A stretch of 64,000 bases of DNA from Collimonas sp. OK412 (GTDB lineage: Bacteria; Pseudomonadota; Gammaproteobacteria; Burkholderiales; Burkholderiaceae_D). Made by a program: the position numbers and the translations under genes. Below the pieces are notes generated by a model, which did no database searches, had not been told where the DNA came from, and saw nothing but the letters and a program-made list of their open reading frames with translations. The stretch covers positions 124,001 through 188,000 of the forward strand of contig NZ_FOLC01000003.1 in assembly GCF_900112135.1 (NCBI RefSeq), written 5' to 3'. The stretch's first letter is position 1; each line of letters begins with the position of its first letter. Of the stretch, positions 53,014-61,472 are shown piece by piece.

Positions 53014-54696
53014 ATGCCCTTACCAAAATTACCGACCAAACCCGCTGCTTTACTCTCCGTTCAAGATTACCCAAAAGCGGAAGCCGGCAAAGCCGTCAAA
53101 CCACGTATCGCCGTCGTTGAACCGATTACCCGTAACAAGGAAGTTGCTCCGCAAGCCCGCAACAAACCAGTAGAAAACCGCAAGACCGACAAGGCCCCCG
53201 CAGAGAATTCGCGTGCCGTTGCCGACAAACCTTCAAAACCGGCCGACAGCCGGCCGAAATCGAGCACCAGCCGCGCCGCCGACAAATCCGGCACGACCAA
53301 GCTGTTTGTGCTGGACACCAACGTGCTGATGCATGATCCAACCTCCCTGTTCCGGTTTGAGGAACACGACATCTACCTGCCGATGGTGACGCTGGAGGAA
53401 CTCGACAACCACAAGAAAGGCATGTCGGAAGTTGCGCGCAACGCACGCCAGGTGTCGCGCTCGCTGGATGCACTGGTAGGCGATATCGTCGACGACCAGA
53501 TCGACCATGGCATTCCTTTGTCGAAGCTCGGCAACAAGGACGCCAAGGGCCGCCTGTTCTTCCAGACCAAGCTGCAGAACGCAGACTTGCCTGAAGGCCT
53601 GCCGGTAGGCAAGGCCGACAACCAGATCCTCGGCGTAGTGCGCGGCCTGGAAGCCGAAACCCCGGGCCGTCCGGTGGTGCTGGTGTCGAAAGACATCAAC
53701 ATGCGCATCAAGGCGCGGGCGATGGGCTTGCCGGCGGAAGATTATTTCAATGACCATGTGCTGGAAGACACCGACCTGCTGTACTCGGGCATCCAGCAAT
53801 TGCCGGACGATTTCTGGATCAAGCACGGCAAGGGCATCGAATCCTGGCAAGAAAACAAGCATGGCACCGGCTATACCTACTATCGCCTGAGCGGACCATT
53901 GGTGCCGACGCTGCTGGTCAACCAGTTCGTTTTCATCGAACCGAAAAACGGCGAACCGGCGTTCTACGGACAAGTCACGCAGATCAACGGCAAGACGGCG
54001 GTACTGCAAACCTTGCGCGACTACGGCCACGCCAAGAACAGCGTATGGGGCATCACAGCGCGCAACCGCGAGCAGAATTTCGCGCTGAACCTGCTGATGA
54101 ATCCCGACTGCGACTTCGTCACCCTGCTGGGCCAGGCCGGCACCGGCAAAACCCTGCTGGCGCTGGCCGCCGGCTTGGCGCAAGTGCTGGAAACCAAGAC
54201 CTACAACGAAATCATCGTGACCCGCGTCACGGTGCCGGTCGGTGAGGATATCGGTTTCCTGCCGGGTACCGAAGAAGAGAAGATGGGGCCGTGGATGGGC
54301 GCCTTCGACGACAACCTGGAAGTGCTCAACAAGTCCGATTCGGATGCCGGCGAATGGGGTCGCGCCGCCACCCAGGACCTGATTCGCTCGCGCATCAAGA
54401 TCAAGTCGCTCAACTTCATGCGCGGCCGCACCTTCGTCAACAAGTTCCTGATCATCGACGAAGCGCAAAACCTGACGCCGAAACAAATGAAAACCCTGGT
54501 CACCCGCGCCGGTCCGGGCACCAAGATCATCTGCCTCGGCAATATCGCCCAGATCGATACGCCGTACCTGACCGAAGGCTCGAGCGGCCTGACGTATGTA
54601 GTCGACCGTTTCAAGGGCTGGTCGCACAGCGGCCATGTGACGCTGGCGCGCGGCGAGCGCTCGCGCCTGGCCGACCATGCCAGCGACGTACTGTAA
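53014..54696 (+). CDS. PhoH family protein with N-terminal PIN domain
   Basis: A 560-residue PIN-PhoH (PhoH2-type) protein. Residues 1-93 are Lys/Pro/Ala-rich and probably disordered. A PIN ribonuclease domain follows (LFVLDTNVLMHDPTSL near 97, LEELDNHKKG near 127, and the late acid motif VLVSKDINMRIKA), then an OB-like segment and the PhoH ATPase with Walker A GQAGTGKTLLAL (about 376), TRVTVPVGEDIGFLPGT and Walker B FLIIDEAQNLTP. PIN-PhoH proteins are RNA helicase/ribonucleases. It stands alone between two terminators, with about 150 bp of AT-rich upstream sequence. Confidence 0.92.
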   Translation: MPLPKLPTKPAALLSVQDYPKAEAGKAVKPRIAVVEPITRNKEVAPQARNKPVENRKTDKAPAENSRAVADKPSKPADSRPKSSTSRAADKSGTTKLFVLDTNVLMHDPTSLFRFEEHDIYLPMVTLEELDNHKKGMSEVARNARQVSRSLDALVGDIVDDQIDHGIPLSKLGNKDAKGRLFFQTKLQNADLPEGLPVGKADNQILGVVRGLEAETPGRPVVLVSKDINMRIKARAMGLPAEDYFNDHVLEDTDLLYSGIQQLPDDFWIKHGKGIESWQENKHGTGYTYYRLSGPLVPTLLVNQFVFIEPKNGEPAFYGQVTQINGKTAVLQTLRDYGHAKNSVWGITARNREQNFALNLLMNPDCDFVTLLGQAGTGKTLLALAAGLAQVLETKTYNEIIVTRVTVPVGEDIGFLPGTEEEKMGPWMGAFDDNLEVLNKSDSDAGEWGRAATQDLIRSRIKIKSLNFMRGRTFVNKFLIIDEAQNLTPKQMKTLVTRAGPGTKIICLGNIAQIDTPYLTEGSSGLTYVVDRFKGWSHSGHVTLARGERSRLADHASDVL

Positions 54697-54744
54697 CAAG
54701 ATGGCCTGAACGGCGGCGCAGCGATGCGCTTGCCGGATGGCAGA

Positions 54745-54784
54745 ACGGGTGCAATTCAATTCCGGTTGAATTGCACCCGTTTTA
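54745..54784 (+). terminator. Terminator after phoH
   Basis: A perfect 15-bp stem ACGGGTGCAATTCAA/TTGAATTGCACCCGT with a TTCCGG loop, followed by TTTATTT. Confidence 0.9.
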
Positions 54785-54842
54785 TTTGATAATACAATTT
54801 GATGATGTGATATCCCGCCATCTTCCGTGAAGAAAGCCGCCA

Positions 54843-55583
54843 ATGAAACTCGCTATCGTCTCCGACATTCATGCCAACATTTGGGCGCTGGAAGCCGTCC
54901 TCGCGGACATCAGCAAACAAGGAGCGGACCTGGTCGTCAACGCCGGCGACATCCTGTCCGGCCCCTTGGAGCCCTCGGCCACCGCGGACCTGCTGATGTC
55001 GCTGCAGCTGCCCACCATCCGCGGCAATCACGAACGCCAGCTGCTGGACTGCGACCAGCGCCCGGGACATCCCAGCGACCAGTTTGCCTTCGAGCACACG
55101 ACACAGGCGCAACGCGACTGGATCAGGGGATTGCCTGCCACCCTCGCCATTTCGGACGAGATCTTCATGTGCCATGGCACGCCGGCCAGCGACCTGGTGT
55201 ATTTCCTCGAACAGGTCGACCAGCAAGGCTGCCGCCTGGCCGAAGCAGCGGACATCGAGGCCCATGCGGCCGGCATCAGCCACAGCCTGATCATTTGCGG
55301 CCATACGCACAAGCCGCGCGCCCATGCGATCTCCGGCGGACGCCTGGTGGTCAACCCCGGCAGCGTCGGCCTGCAGGCTTATGACGACGACCAGCCCTAC
55401 TTCCACGCTATCGAAAACGGCAGCCCGCACGCCCGTTACGCGATCTGCGAAAAAACCGCCCACGGCTGGGATGTCAGCCACATCAACATCAGCTACGACC
55501 ATCACAAGGCTGCCGCGGCGGCGCTGAAGAACGGCCGGGCCGACTGGGCGACGTGGCTGTCGACGGGAAGAATCCGGGCATAA
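54843..55583 (+). CDS. Calcineurin-like metallophosphoesterase
   Basis: A 246-residue phosphoesterase of the YfcE/MJ0936-like class with two metal sites. Ligands are Asp8 and His10 (SDIHANIWAL), Asp in NAGDIL, Asn-His in RGNHERQ, His in MCHGTPA and His-Thr-His in ICGHTHKPR. It is cytosolic. The substrate cannot be told from sequence; relatives hydrolyse cyclic or linear phosphodiesters. The C-terminal 45 residues extend beyond the core fold. It is convergent with the ABC importer operon, and a minus-strand terminator begins at its stop codon. Confidence 0.9.
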   Translation: MKLAIVSDIHANIWALEAVLADISKQGADLVVNAGDILSGPLEPSATADLLMSLQLPTIRGNHERQLLDCDQRPGHPSDQFAFEHTTQAQRDWIRGLPATLAISDEIFMCHGTPASDLVYFLEQVDQQGCRLAEAADIEAHAAGISHSLIICGHTHKPRAHAISGGRLVVNPGSVGLQAYDDDQPYFHAIENGSPHARYAICEKTAHGWDVSHINISYDHHKAAAAALKNGRADWATWLSTGRIRA

Positions 55584-55610
55584 AAAAACGGCGCATTTTT
55601 CAATGCGCCG
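55582..55610 (-). terminator. Terminator of the ABC importer operon
   Basis: On the minus strand a perfect 9-bp stem CGGCGCATT/AATGCGCCG is followed by seven T, 31 bp after the permease stop. Confidence 0.85.
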
Positions 55611-55640
55611 CAACCTTAAGTCACTAATCTTCAGTTAAAA

Positions 55641-56507
55641 CTAGAATGCCACAGGACGCCATTTAAGCAAACGTTTTTCCAGCGTTGTCAGCAAATAATC
55701 CGCCGCCAGGGCCACCACAGCCAGCACGATCATCGCCGCAAACACGCCGCTGGCGTTGAAAGCGCCCTGCGCGGTCGAGATCAGCAAGCCGATGCCTTGC
55801 TTGGAGCCTAGGAACTCCCCGACCACGGCGCCTACCAGGGCAAAGCCGAAACTGACGTGCAGGCTGGCCAGGATCCAGCTCAGCGCGGAAGGGATCACCA
55901 CCGACATCGTTACCTGGCGCGGCGAAGCGCCAAGGATCTGGGCATTGGCAATCATGTAACGGTCCGCTTCGCGCACTCCTTGGAATGCATTGCCGAACAC
56001 CACAAAGAACACCATCACCACCGCCAGCGCAACCTTGGAAGCCATGCCCAGGCCCAGCGCAATCACGAAAATCGAGCCCAGCACTACCCGTGGAATCGAA
56101 TTGGCAACCTGGATGTAGATGCTGAAAACATCCGACAGCAATTTATTACGGCCCAGCAGGATGCCGCAGATCACGCCGGCGACCGAGCCGATCAGGAAAC
56201 CGAGCACCGTCTCTTCCAGCGTCACCAGCACCTGGGTCCAGAGCGGGCCTTGCGAGGTGCCTTCCACGATCCAGTCATAGATCTGCACCACGATCAGCGA
56301 CGGCTGCGAAAAGAAGAACGGATCTATCCACTGCAGCCTGGCAGCCAGCTCCCAGCCGCCCAGGGTCAGCACCAGGATGGCGACGCGCAGCGATATCACC
56401 AGCCAGTAGCGTTGCTTGATTTTTCGTTGCGCCTCTTGTTCGACAGTGGCCAGGCTGGCCGCGCTAAGTTTGTCGATTGTTTGTGCTTGATTCCGTACTT
56501 GACTCAT
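55641..56507 (-). CDS. ABC transporter permease, SsuC/TauC-like
   Basis: A 288-residue inner-membrane permease with about six helices. The cytoplasmic coupling loop shows the EAA-type sequence ILGASPRQVTMSVVIPSALSWI. The N-terminal 35 residues are hydrophilic. It belongs to the nitrate/sulfonate/taurine group (BPD_transp_1). It is the third gene of a minus-strand operon with the ATPase and the binding protein; a 9- to 10-bp stem-loop lies in the 78-bp gap before it. The imported solute is unknown. Confidence 0.92.
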   Translation of the reverse strand: MSQVRNQAQTIDKLSAASLATVEQEAQRKIKQRYWLVISLRVAILVLTLGGWELAARLQWIDPFFFSQPSLIVVQIYDWIVEGTSQGPLWTQVLVTLEETVLGFLIGSVAGVICGILLGRNKLLSDVFSIYIQVANSIPRVVLGSIFVIALGLGMASKVALAVVMVFFVVFGNAFQGVREADRYMIANAQILGASPRQVTMSVVIPSALSWILASLHVSFGFALVGAVVGEFLGSKQGIGLLISTAQGAFNASGVFAAMIVLAVVALAADYLLTTLEKRLLKWRPVAF

Positions 56508-56524
56508 ATAATGCCTTTTTCCTT

Positions 56525-56557
56525 TCGCTTATGCGACATCCATATCTGCATAAGCGA
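56525..56557 (-). repeat. Stem-loop between ATPase and permease genes
   Basis: TCGCTTATGC (56525-56534) pairs perfectly with GCATAAGCGA (56548-56557) around a 13-nt loop. It lies in the intercistronic gap of the ABC operon and has no T-tract. Confidence 0.65.
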
Positions 56558-56585
56558 CGGTATGTAAATGGATGACAGCCTGTAA

Positions 56586-57434
56586 TCAGCTGATGTGCAC
56601 TTCTTCGCGCAGGTCGGCCCAGATCTTGCGCGAGATATCGATGAAGCGCTGTTCATAACGCACTTCCGACATCACACGCGGCCGCGGCAAGTCGATTTCA
56701 TACACGCTCTTCAAGGTGGCCGGACGCGCGGTCAGCACGTAGACCTTGTCCGCCAGCGCAATCGCTTCTTCCAGGTCATGCGTGACGAACACCACCGAAC
56801 CGGCTTGCGACGACCACAGCTGCAGCAACTCGTCTTGCATCAGGGTGCGGGTTTGCATGTCGAGCGCGCTGAACGGTTCATCCATCAACAGGATCTCGGG
56901 GCTGTTGATGAATGTCTGCGCCAGCGCAACGCGTTTGCGCATGCCGCCGGACAGTTGGTGCGGGTAATGGTTGGCGAATTTATCGAGGCCGACGCGGCGT
57001 ATCCACTCTTCCGCCAAGGCATACGCGGCATCTTTCGGCTTGCCGCGGAACAGCGGTCCGGCCGCCACGTTGTCGATCACGCTGCGCCAAGGAAATACCG
57101 CATCGTTCTGGAATACGAAACCGATGCGCGGGTCGATGCCGCTGACCGGCTCGCCCATGATGCGCACCTCGCCCACGGTCGGCTTGAGCAGGCCGGTAAT
57201 CATGCTCAGCGTGGTCGATTTGCCGCAGCCGGTCGGTCCCACAACGGCCACGAATTCACCGCGCGCCACGCTCATGCTGAAATCGCGCAAGGCCACGGTG
57301 GCCTTGCCGTCAGGAGAGATGAAGCGGCACGAAACGTTGCGCAGTTCGATGGCGGGCGTGTCCCTTAAAACCTGGGGCGCCGGCGAAGCTGCCGCAGGCG
57401 TGGCCGGTTGCGAGGCATGTGCTGCTTGAGTCAT
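56586..57434 (-). CDS. ABC transporter ATP-binding protein, SsuB/TauB-like
   Basis: A 282-residue ATPase. Walker A GPTGCGKST is at 66-74, the Q-loop FVFQNDAVFPW near 107, the signature LSGGMRKRVALAQ near 153, Walker B ILLMDEPFSALD near 175 and the switch His in FVTHDLEEA. The first 25 residues are Ala/Pro-rich and precede the fold. The DAVFPW Q-loop is typical of the nitrate/sulfonate/taurine importers. It lies downstream of the binding-protein gene across a highly structured 100-bp gap. Confidence 0.93.
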   Translation of the reverse strand: MTQAAHASQPATPAAASPAPQVLRDTPAIELRNVSCRFISPDGKATVALRDFSMSVARGEFVAVVGPTGCGKSTTLSMITGLLKPTVGEVRIMGEPVSGIDPRIGFVFQNDAVFPWRSVIDNVAAGPLFRGKPKDAAYALAEEWIRRVGLDKFANHYPHQLSGGMRKRVALAQTFINSPEILLMDEPFSALDMQTRTLMQDELLQLWSSQAGSVVFVTHDLEEAIALADKVYVLTARPATLKSVYEIDLPRPRVMSEVRYEQRFIDISRKIWADLREEVHIS

Positions 57435-57455
57435 TTGAAATTCCTTTGCTATACA

Positions 57456-57534
57456 GGCCGAAGCAATTCGCTGGGCGCGGGTCTCCCCGCCCGGAAGCTG
57501 CGCTTCCGGCCTGCCGGATGGTTATGCTTCGGCC
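57456..57534 (-). repeat. Branched hairpin element between binding-protein and ATPase genes
   Basis: An outer 10-bp stem GGCCGAAGCA (57456-57465)/TGCTTCGGCC (57525-57534) encloses a GGGCG/CGCCC stem and a perfect 8-bp CCGGAAGC/GCTTCCGG hairpin (57491-57509). Together they form a three-way junction starting right at the binding-protein stop codon. It would be expected to stabilise the upstream message or reduce read-through, as at other binding-protein gene ends. Confidence 0.7.
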
Positions 57535-58551
57535 TTACTTGGCCTGGCTGACAAACTCGTTGGTATAGGTCTTGGCAAGGTCGATATGCTTGCCCTTGAC
57601 GTTAGGATTGAAACCCGACAGCACCTGCAGCACGGTTTCCGGGCCGCCTGGCGGCATCTTGCCGTCGGCCGAAAACATCGGCAGGGAATTTTGCAGGGCC
57701 TGCACATACATCGGCTTGTTATTGCCGTAGTAATCCTTCGGCATCTTGTCGGCGATTTCGGCAGCGCTATGGGTGTTGATGAATTTCAGCGTCTTGACGA
57801 AAGCATGCGCCAGCTTGGCCGCTTCGGCCTTGTGCGCCTTCAGCCATGGGCCCTGGACGTACAGGCTGGACGCCGGATACAAACCGCCCAGCGCCTTGAC
57901 CGTGCCTTCGACGGTGCGCATGTCGACCAGCACCGAAGCCTCGCCGGTCTTCAGCAGCTGCGACACGGTCGGTTCGGTGGTCATGCCGGCGTCGATGCGG
58001 CCTTGCTTGATGGCGACGATGAACGTATTGTCGGCGCCCACCGGCAACACCGAATACTGGCTGGAAGTGATGCCGGCCTTGGCCGCCAGGTATTGCGTCA
58101 GGAAATTGGTCGACGAGCCGAGGCCGGTCACGCCCAGCGTTTTGCCTTTGACGTCAGCCATGCTCTTGATGGTGGCGGCAGCCTTGGTCGACACCATTTC
58201 GACTTCACCCGGGACCTGGCCGAAAATCGTGATTGCAGTGACTTCCTTGCCCTTGCTTTGCAAATCGATGGAGTGGTCGTAGAAGCCGACCACCGCTTGC
58301 ACTGCCCCGGCCAGCAATTCATTTTCCGCATCCACGCCAGCCGGCTGCGATTGCAGCTCAACGTCCAGGCCTTCTTCCTTGAAGTAACCGAGCTGCTCGG
58401 TCAGCTTGGCCGGCAGGTAGATCATCTTGGTGATGCCGCCGACCATGATGGTGATCTTTCCTGAATCGGCCGCCATGGCCTGGCTGGCGCCAAGCACGCC
58501 GCTGCCAAGCAGCACAGCGGAAAGCAGGGAACCGCGGATGAGGGTATGCAT
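57535..58551 (-). CDS. ABC transporter substrate-binding protein, SsuA/NMT1-like
   Basis: A 338-residue periplasmic binding protein with a signal peptide ending AMA-AD (residues 1 to about 27). The mature protein shows the NMT1/THI5-like layout: GYFKEEGLDVELQSQPAGVDAENELLAGAVQAVVGFYD, KGKTLGVTGLGSSTNF and VAIKQGRIDAGMTTEP. The ATG at 58551 has GGAG upstream; an in-frame extension to 58605 is rejected because it hides the signal peptide. It is first in the operon and probably most highly expressed. The ligand could be a sulfonate, a pyrimidine-like or an aromatic compound; the sequence does not decide. Confidence 0.9.
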   Translation of the reverse strand: MHTLIRGSLLSAVLLGSGVLGASQAMAADSGKITIMVGGITKMIYLPAKLTEQLGYFKEEGLDVELQSQPAGVDAENELLAGAVQAVVGFYDHSIDLQSKGKEVTAITIFGQVPGEVEMVSTKAAATIKSMADVKGKTLGVTGLGSSTNFLTQYLAAKAGITSSQYSVLPVGADNTFIVAIKQGRIDAGMTTEPTVSQLLKTGEASVLVDMRTVEGTVKALGGLYPASSLYVQGPWLKAHKAEAAKLAHAFVKTLKFINTHSAAEIADKMPKDYYGNNKPMYVQALQNSLPMFSADGKMPPGGPETVLQVLSGFNPNVKGKHIDLAKTYTNEFVSQAK

Positions 58552-58720
58552 TGAGTTGTCTCCGTTTGTTTTTTTGGGATAATGACCGGATCCGCAGGAC
58601 AGCATGCCATTGTTCCAGTCTTGGGCGTATTCTAGGATGCGCTAACTTTCATCCAGCTTTCCAAAACCGCCTTATTTAACTTGCAGTGCAACATAAAGCG
58701 CCACATAAGCAACCACATCC

Positions 58721-59395
58721 ATGAAACTACTCCTGATCGAAGACAATCCGCCGCTGGCGTTATGGCTCAGCAAGATTTTGAAGGAAGACAAATTCACCAT
58801 CGACCTCGCCAGCGACGGCGAAGCCGCCGACCGCCTGCTGCAAAGCGAAAGCTACGACGTGGTGCTGCTCGACCTGCAGCTGCCGAAGATGAACGGCAAG
58901 AGCGTCTTGCGCCGGCTGCGCGAACGGCATAACAATGTGCCGGTCATGATCCTTACCGCCAGCGGCTCGGTCGACGAGAAAGTCGATTGCCTCGGCGCCG
59001 GCGCCGACGACTACCTGGTCAAGCCGTTCGAGGTGCGCGAGCTGGTCGCGCGGATCAAGGCCCTGATCCGCCGCCAGACGCCCGACAAGGCGGCCGAGAT
59101 GCATTGCGCCGACCTGCGCTACGACAGCAACACCCGGCAGTTCTCGATTGCCGGCCAACTGCTGGCGCTGCCCGGCCGGGAACACGATGTGCTCGAAATC
59201 CTGATGCTGAAGCAAGGCAAGACCGTCTCCAAGACCGCCTTGATGGACGGCGTATTCGGCCTCGACGACGAACCCAGCGCCGACGCCATCGAAATCTACA
59301 TCCACCGGCTGCGCAAGAAACTGGAACACTGCCAGGCCGCCATCATGACTTTGCGCGGACTCGGTTACCTGCTCAAACAGAAAGACGCCAATTGA
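58721..59395 (+). CDS. OmpR-family response regulator, TctD/QseB-like
   Basis: A 224-residue regulator. The receiver domain (1-115) has the acid pair Glu7-Asp8, the phospho-acceptor Asp51 (LLDLQLPKMNG), the Thr in ILTAS and Lys in YLVKPFE. The C-terminal winged helix covers about 125-220 (RKKLEHCQ and LRGLGYLLKQ). Its stop overlaps the TTG start of the sensor kinase. It is divergent from the ABC importer operon across about 170 bp, so that operon is a natural target candidate. Confidence 0.93.
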   Translation: MKLLLIEDNPPLALWLSKILKEDKFTIDLASDGEAADRLLQSESYDVVLLDLQLPKMNGKSVLRRLRERHNNVPVMILTASGSVDEKVDCLGAGADDYLVKPFEVRELVARIKALIRRQTPDKAAEMHCADLRYDSNTRQFSIAGQLLALPGREHDVLEILMLKQGKTVSKTALMDGVFGLDDEPSADAIEIYIHRLRKKLEHCQAAIMTLRGLGYLLKQKDAN

Positions 59396-60801
59396 TCATC
59401 AGCCTGCGCCTGCGTTTGCTGTTATGGCTGCTGATTCCGCTGGCGGTGTTTGTCGCCATCAGCGCTACGCTTTCCTATCGCAGCGCGCGCCAGACCGCAG
59501 ACCTGATCCAGGACCATGCGCTGCTGGCGTCGGCGCAAGTGATCGCCGGCGAGATCCATTGGCTGGACGGCGTACCGCATGCCAGCATCCCGCCGGCGGC
59601 GCTGGAGCTGCTGGTCTCGCCCAGGCAGGACCAGGTCTACTACCAGGTCATCACCGATAACGACAGCTTGCTGGCAGGCCGTCCCGATTTCCCGCAAGCG
59701 CTGCGTTTTCCTCTAAGCACGCCGGCGTTCAGCACCATCGACTACCACGGCCAGGTACTGCGCGTGGTGAGCCAGGTGCGCACCCTGTACAACGCTGGCC
59801 AGCTGCGCAAGATCGCGGTACTGGTTGGCCAGACCACCGGCGCCCGCGACCAGATGGCGGCTGACCTGTGGCGCCCTGCCCTGCATCGCCAGATCGCCAT
59901 GCTGCTGCTGGCCGCGGCATTGGTGGTGATCGGCCTGAGCATGGAATTGCGGCCGCTGATGCATCTGAAAAACCAGCTGGCCGCGCGCGATGCGACCTCG
60001 CTGTCGCCGATCAAGGCCGGCCAGCTGCAGCTGGAGCTGAGGCCGATCGTCGAAGCCATCAACCAGACCATCCAGCGCCTCAACACGCAGGTGTCGGCGC
60101 AAAAGCGTTTTATCGCCGATGCCGCCCACCAGTTGCGCACCCCGCTCACCCTGCTCGATTCGCAAATCCAGTTCGCGCACCGCCTGAGCGATGAAAGCCG
60201 GCGCGCCGAAGTGCTGCAGGTACTGCAGGCGATGCAGGAGAGCAGCCGCAACATGACCGAACTGACCAACAAGCTGTTGCTGCTGTCGCAGGCGGAAGCC
60301 TCCAACACCACGGCCTTCCTGCGCCAGCCGGTAGACCTGCTGGCGGTGTCGGCCACGGTGCTGGAAGAAATCGTCGACCTGGCGCAGCGCAAGAATATCG
60401 ACCTCGGGCTGGAGACAGCAATCGAGCATGCGTGGGTGATGGGGAACGAGGCGTTGTTCAGCGCCATGATGATGAACCTGGTCGACAACGCTATCCGCTA
60501 CACCCCGGTGGACGGCAAGGTAACAGTAGCCATCGCGGCGGGCGACGGACAGGTCGAGATCCGCGTCAGCGACAACGGTCCGGGCATCCCGGCCGAAGTG
60601 CGCGACCGCGTGTTTGAACGCTTCTTCCGCAACGCGGCTCCGGGGCAGGACGGCACCGGCCTCGGCCTTGCCATCGTCAAGGAAATCGTGATCGCGGCGC
60701 AAGGCACGGTGACGCTAGGCATCGGCGAGCAGCAGCGCGGCCTGACGGTGTTGCTGCAACTGCCCGCCTGTGCCACGCCAGGACCTGAACAACAATTCTA
60801 A
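59392..60801 (+). CDS. Sensor histidine kinase, TctE/QseC-like
   Basis: A 469-residue membrane sensor. The first helix is at about 7-25, then a periplasmic domain of about 135 residues of the 2CSK_N type, then a second helix (about 166-183). The phospho-acceptor His246 lies in ADAAHQLRTPL; the ATPase has the N box NLVDNAIRYTP, DNGPGIP and GTGLGLAI. The start is a TTG at 59392 overlapping the TGA of the response regulator gene, which implies coupled translation; an open frame further upstream lies inside that gene and is rejected. TctE-type sensors often detect carboxylates. Confidence 0.9.
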   Translation: MIISLRLRLLLWLLIPLAVFVAISATLSYRSARQTADLIQDHALLASAQVIAGEIHWLDGVPHASIPPAALELLVSPRQDQVYYQVITDNDSLLAGRPDFPQALRFPLSTPAFSTIDYHGQVLRVVSQVRTLYNAGQLRKIAVLVGQTTGARDQMAADLWRPALHRQIAMLLLAAALVVIGLSMELRPLMHLKNQLAARDATSLSPIKAGQLQLELRPIVEAINQTIQRLNTQVSAQKRFIADAAHQLRTPLTLLDSQIQFAHRLSDESRRAEVLQVLQAMQESSRNMTELTNKLLLLSQAEASNTTAFLRQPVDLLAVSATVLEEIVDLAQRKNIDLGLETAIEHAWVMGNEALFSAMMMNLVDNAIRYTPVDGKVTVAIAAGDGQVEIRVSDNGPGIPAEVRDRVFERFFRNAAPGQDGTGLGLAIVKEIVIAAQGTVTLGIGEQQRGLTVLLQLPACATPGPEQQF

Positions 60802-60839
60802 AGTGTCGTCAGCAAGAAACTTTATTTTGCAGTATATTC

Positions 60840-60851
60840 TTGCCTAGGCAA
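60840..60851. promoter_or_regulatory. Palindromic MarR-type operator at the marR start
   Basis: TTGCCTAGGCAA is a perfect 12-bp palindrome with flanks (ATTC and GAAT) that extend the symmetry imperfectly. It begins two bases after a TATATT -10 (60833-60838) and touches the marR start codon, a classic place for autorepression. Confidence 0.65.
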
Positions 60852-61369
60852 TGAATATTGAAGCAACAAGTCAAGCAAAACAAGTTGAGAAAATCGTGAG
60901 CAACCCACCCCCATTGTTCACTCTGGATACTTACCAGATTGAAGAAAGCATAGGCTACCTGCTGGCGCGTTCGCGCGCCATGCTGGTCAAGAGCTCCGAT
61001 GAATCTCTGATGCAGTACGGGATCACCCATGCACAAGGCGCCATCCTCCTGATGTTGTCAACAGGAAAGTATTCGACGGCCGCCGACCTGGCCCGCGAGA
61101 CGTATACCGACGCAGCATCCACCAAGCGCATGATCGACCGCCTGGTGGCGCGAGACCTGATCAAGCGCGAGCCCTGCGCAAATGACAGGCGGCTGATGAA
61201 ACTGCACCTGACGGCAAGCGGCGTGGAGTTGTCGAAACTGGTGCCGCAGGCGTTTTGCGGCGTGCTGAACAAGCATTTTTCGGCGTTCAGCGCGGAAGAG
61301 ATCGGCTTTTTGAAATCGATGCTCAGGCGGCTGCTGGCAAGCAATGCGCCGCCAGAGAAAACACATTGA
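60851..61369 (+). CDS. MarR-family transcriptional regulator (EmrR-like)
   Basis: A 172-residue winged-helix repressor. The dimerisation helices flank a DNA-binding domain with ILLMLSTGKYSTAADLARETYTDAASTKRMIDRLVARDLIKR and the wing CANDRRLMKLHLT. The ATG at 60851 overlaps the palindromic operator; a GTG at 60896 (MSNPPPLFTLD) is an alternative start that would leave the operator fully untranslated. It precedes an outer-membrane factor and an EmrA-like gene, so it most likely represses that efflux operon and itself until an aromatic or lipophilic ligand binds. Confidence 0.92.
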   Translation: MNIEATSQAKQVEKIVSNPPPLFTLDTYQIEESIGYLLARSRAMLVKSSDESLMQYGITHAQGAILLMLSTGKYSTAADLARETYTDAASTKRMIDRLVARDLIKREPCANDRRLMKLHLTASGVELSKLVPQAFCGVLNKHFSAFSAEEIGFLKSMLRRLLASNAPPEKTH

Positions 61370-61472
61370 CTATGCAAGATTAATTTATTCAATATTACTT
61401 TTAAACAAGCAGCAGTTCCCGATAGTCTTTCTATTCGTGACCGCTAAACCAATCCGTCAAATCAACGCCGAC

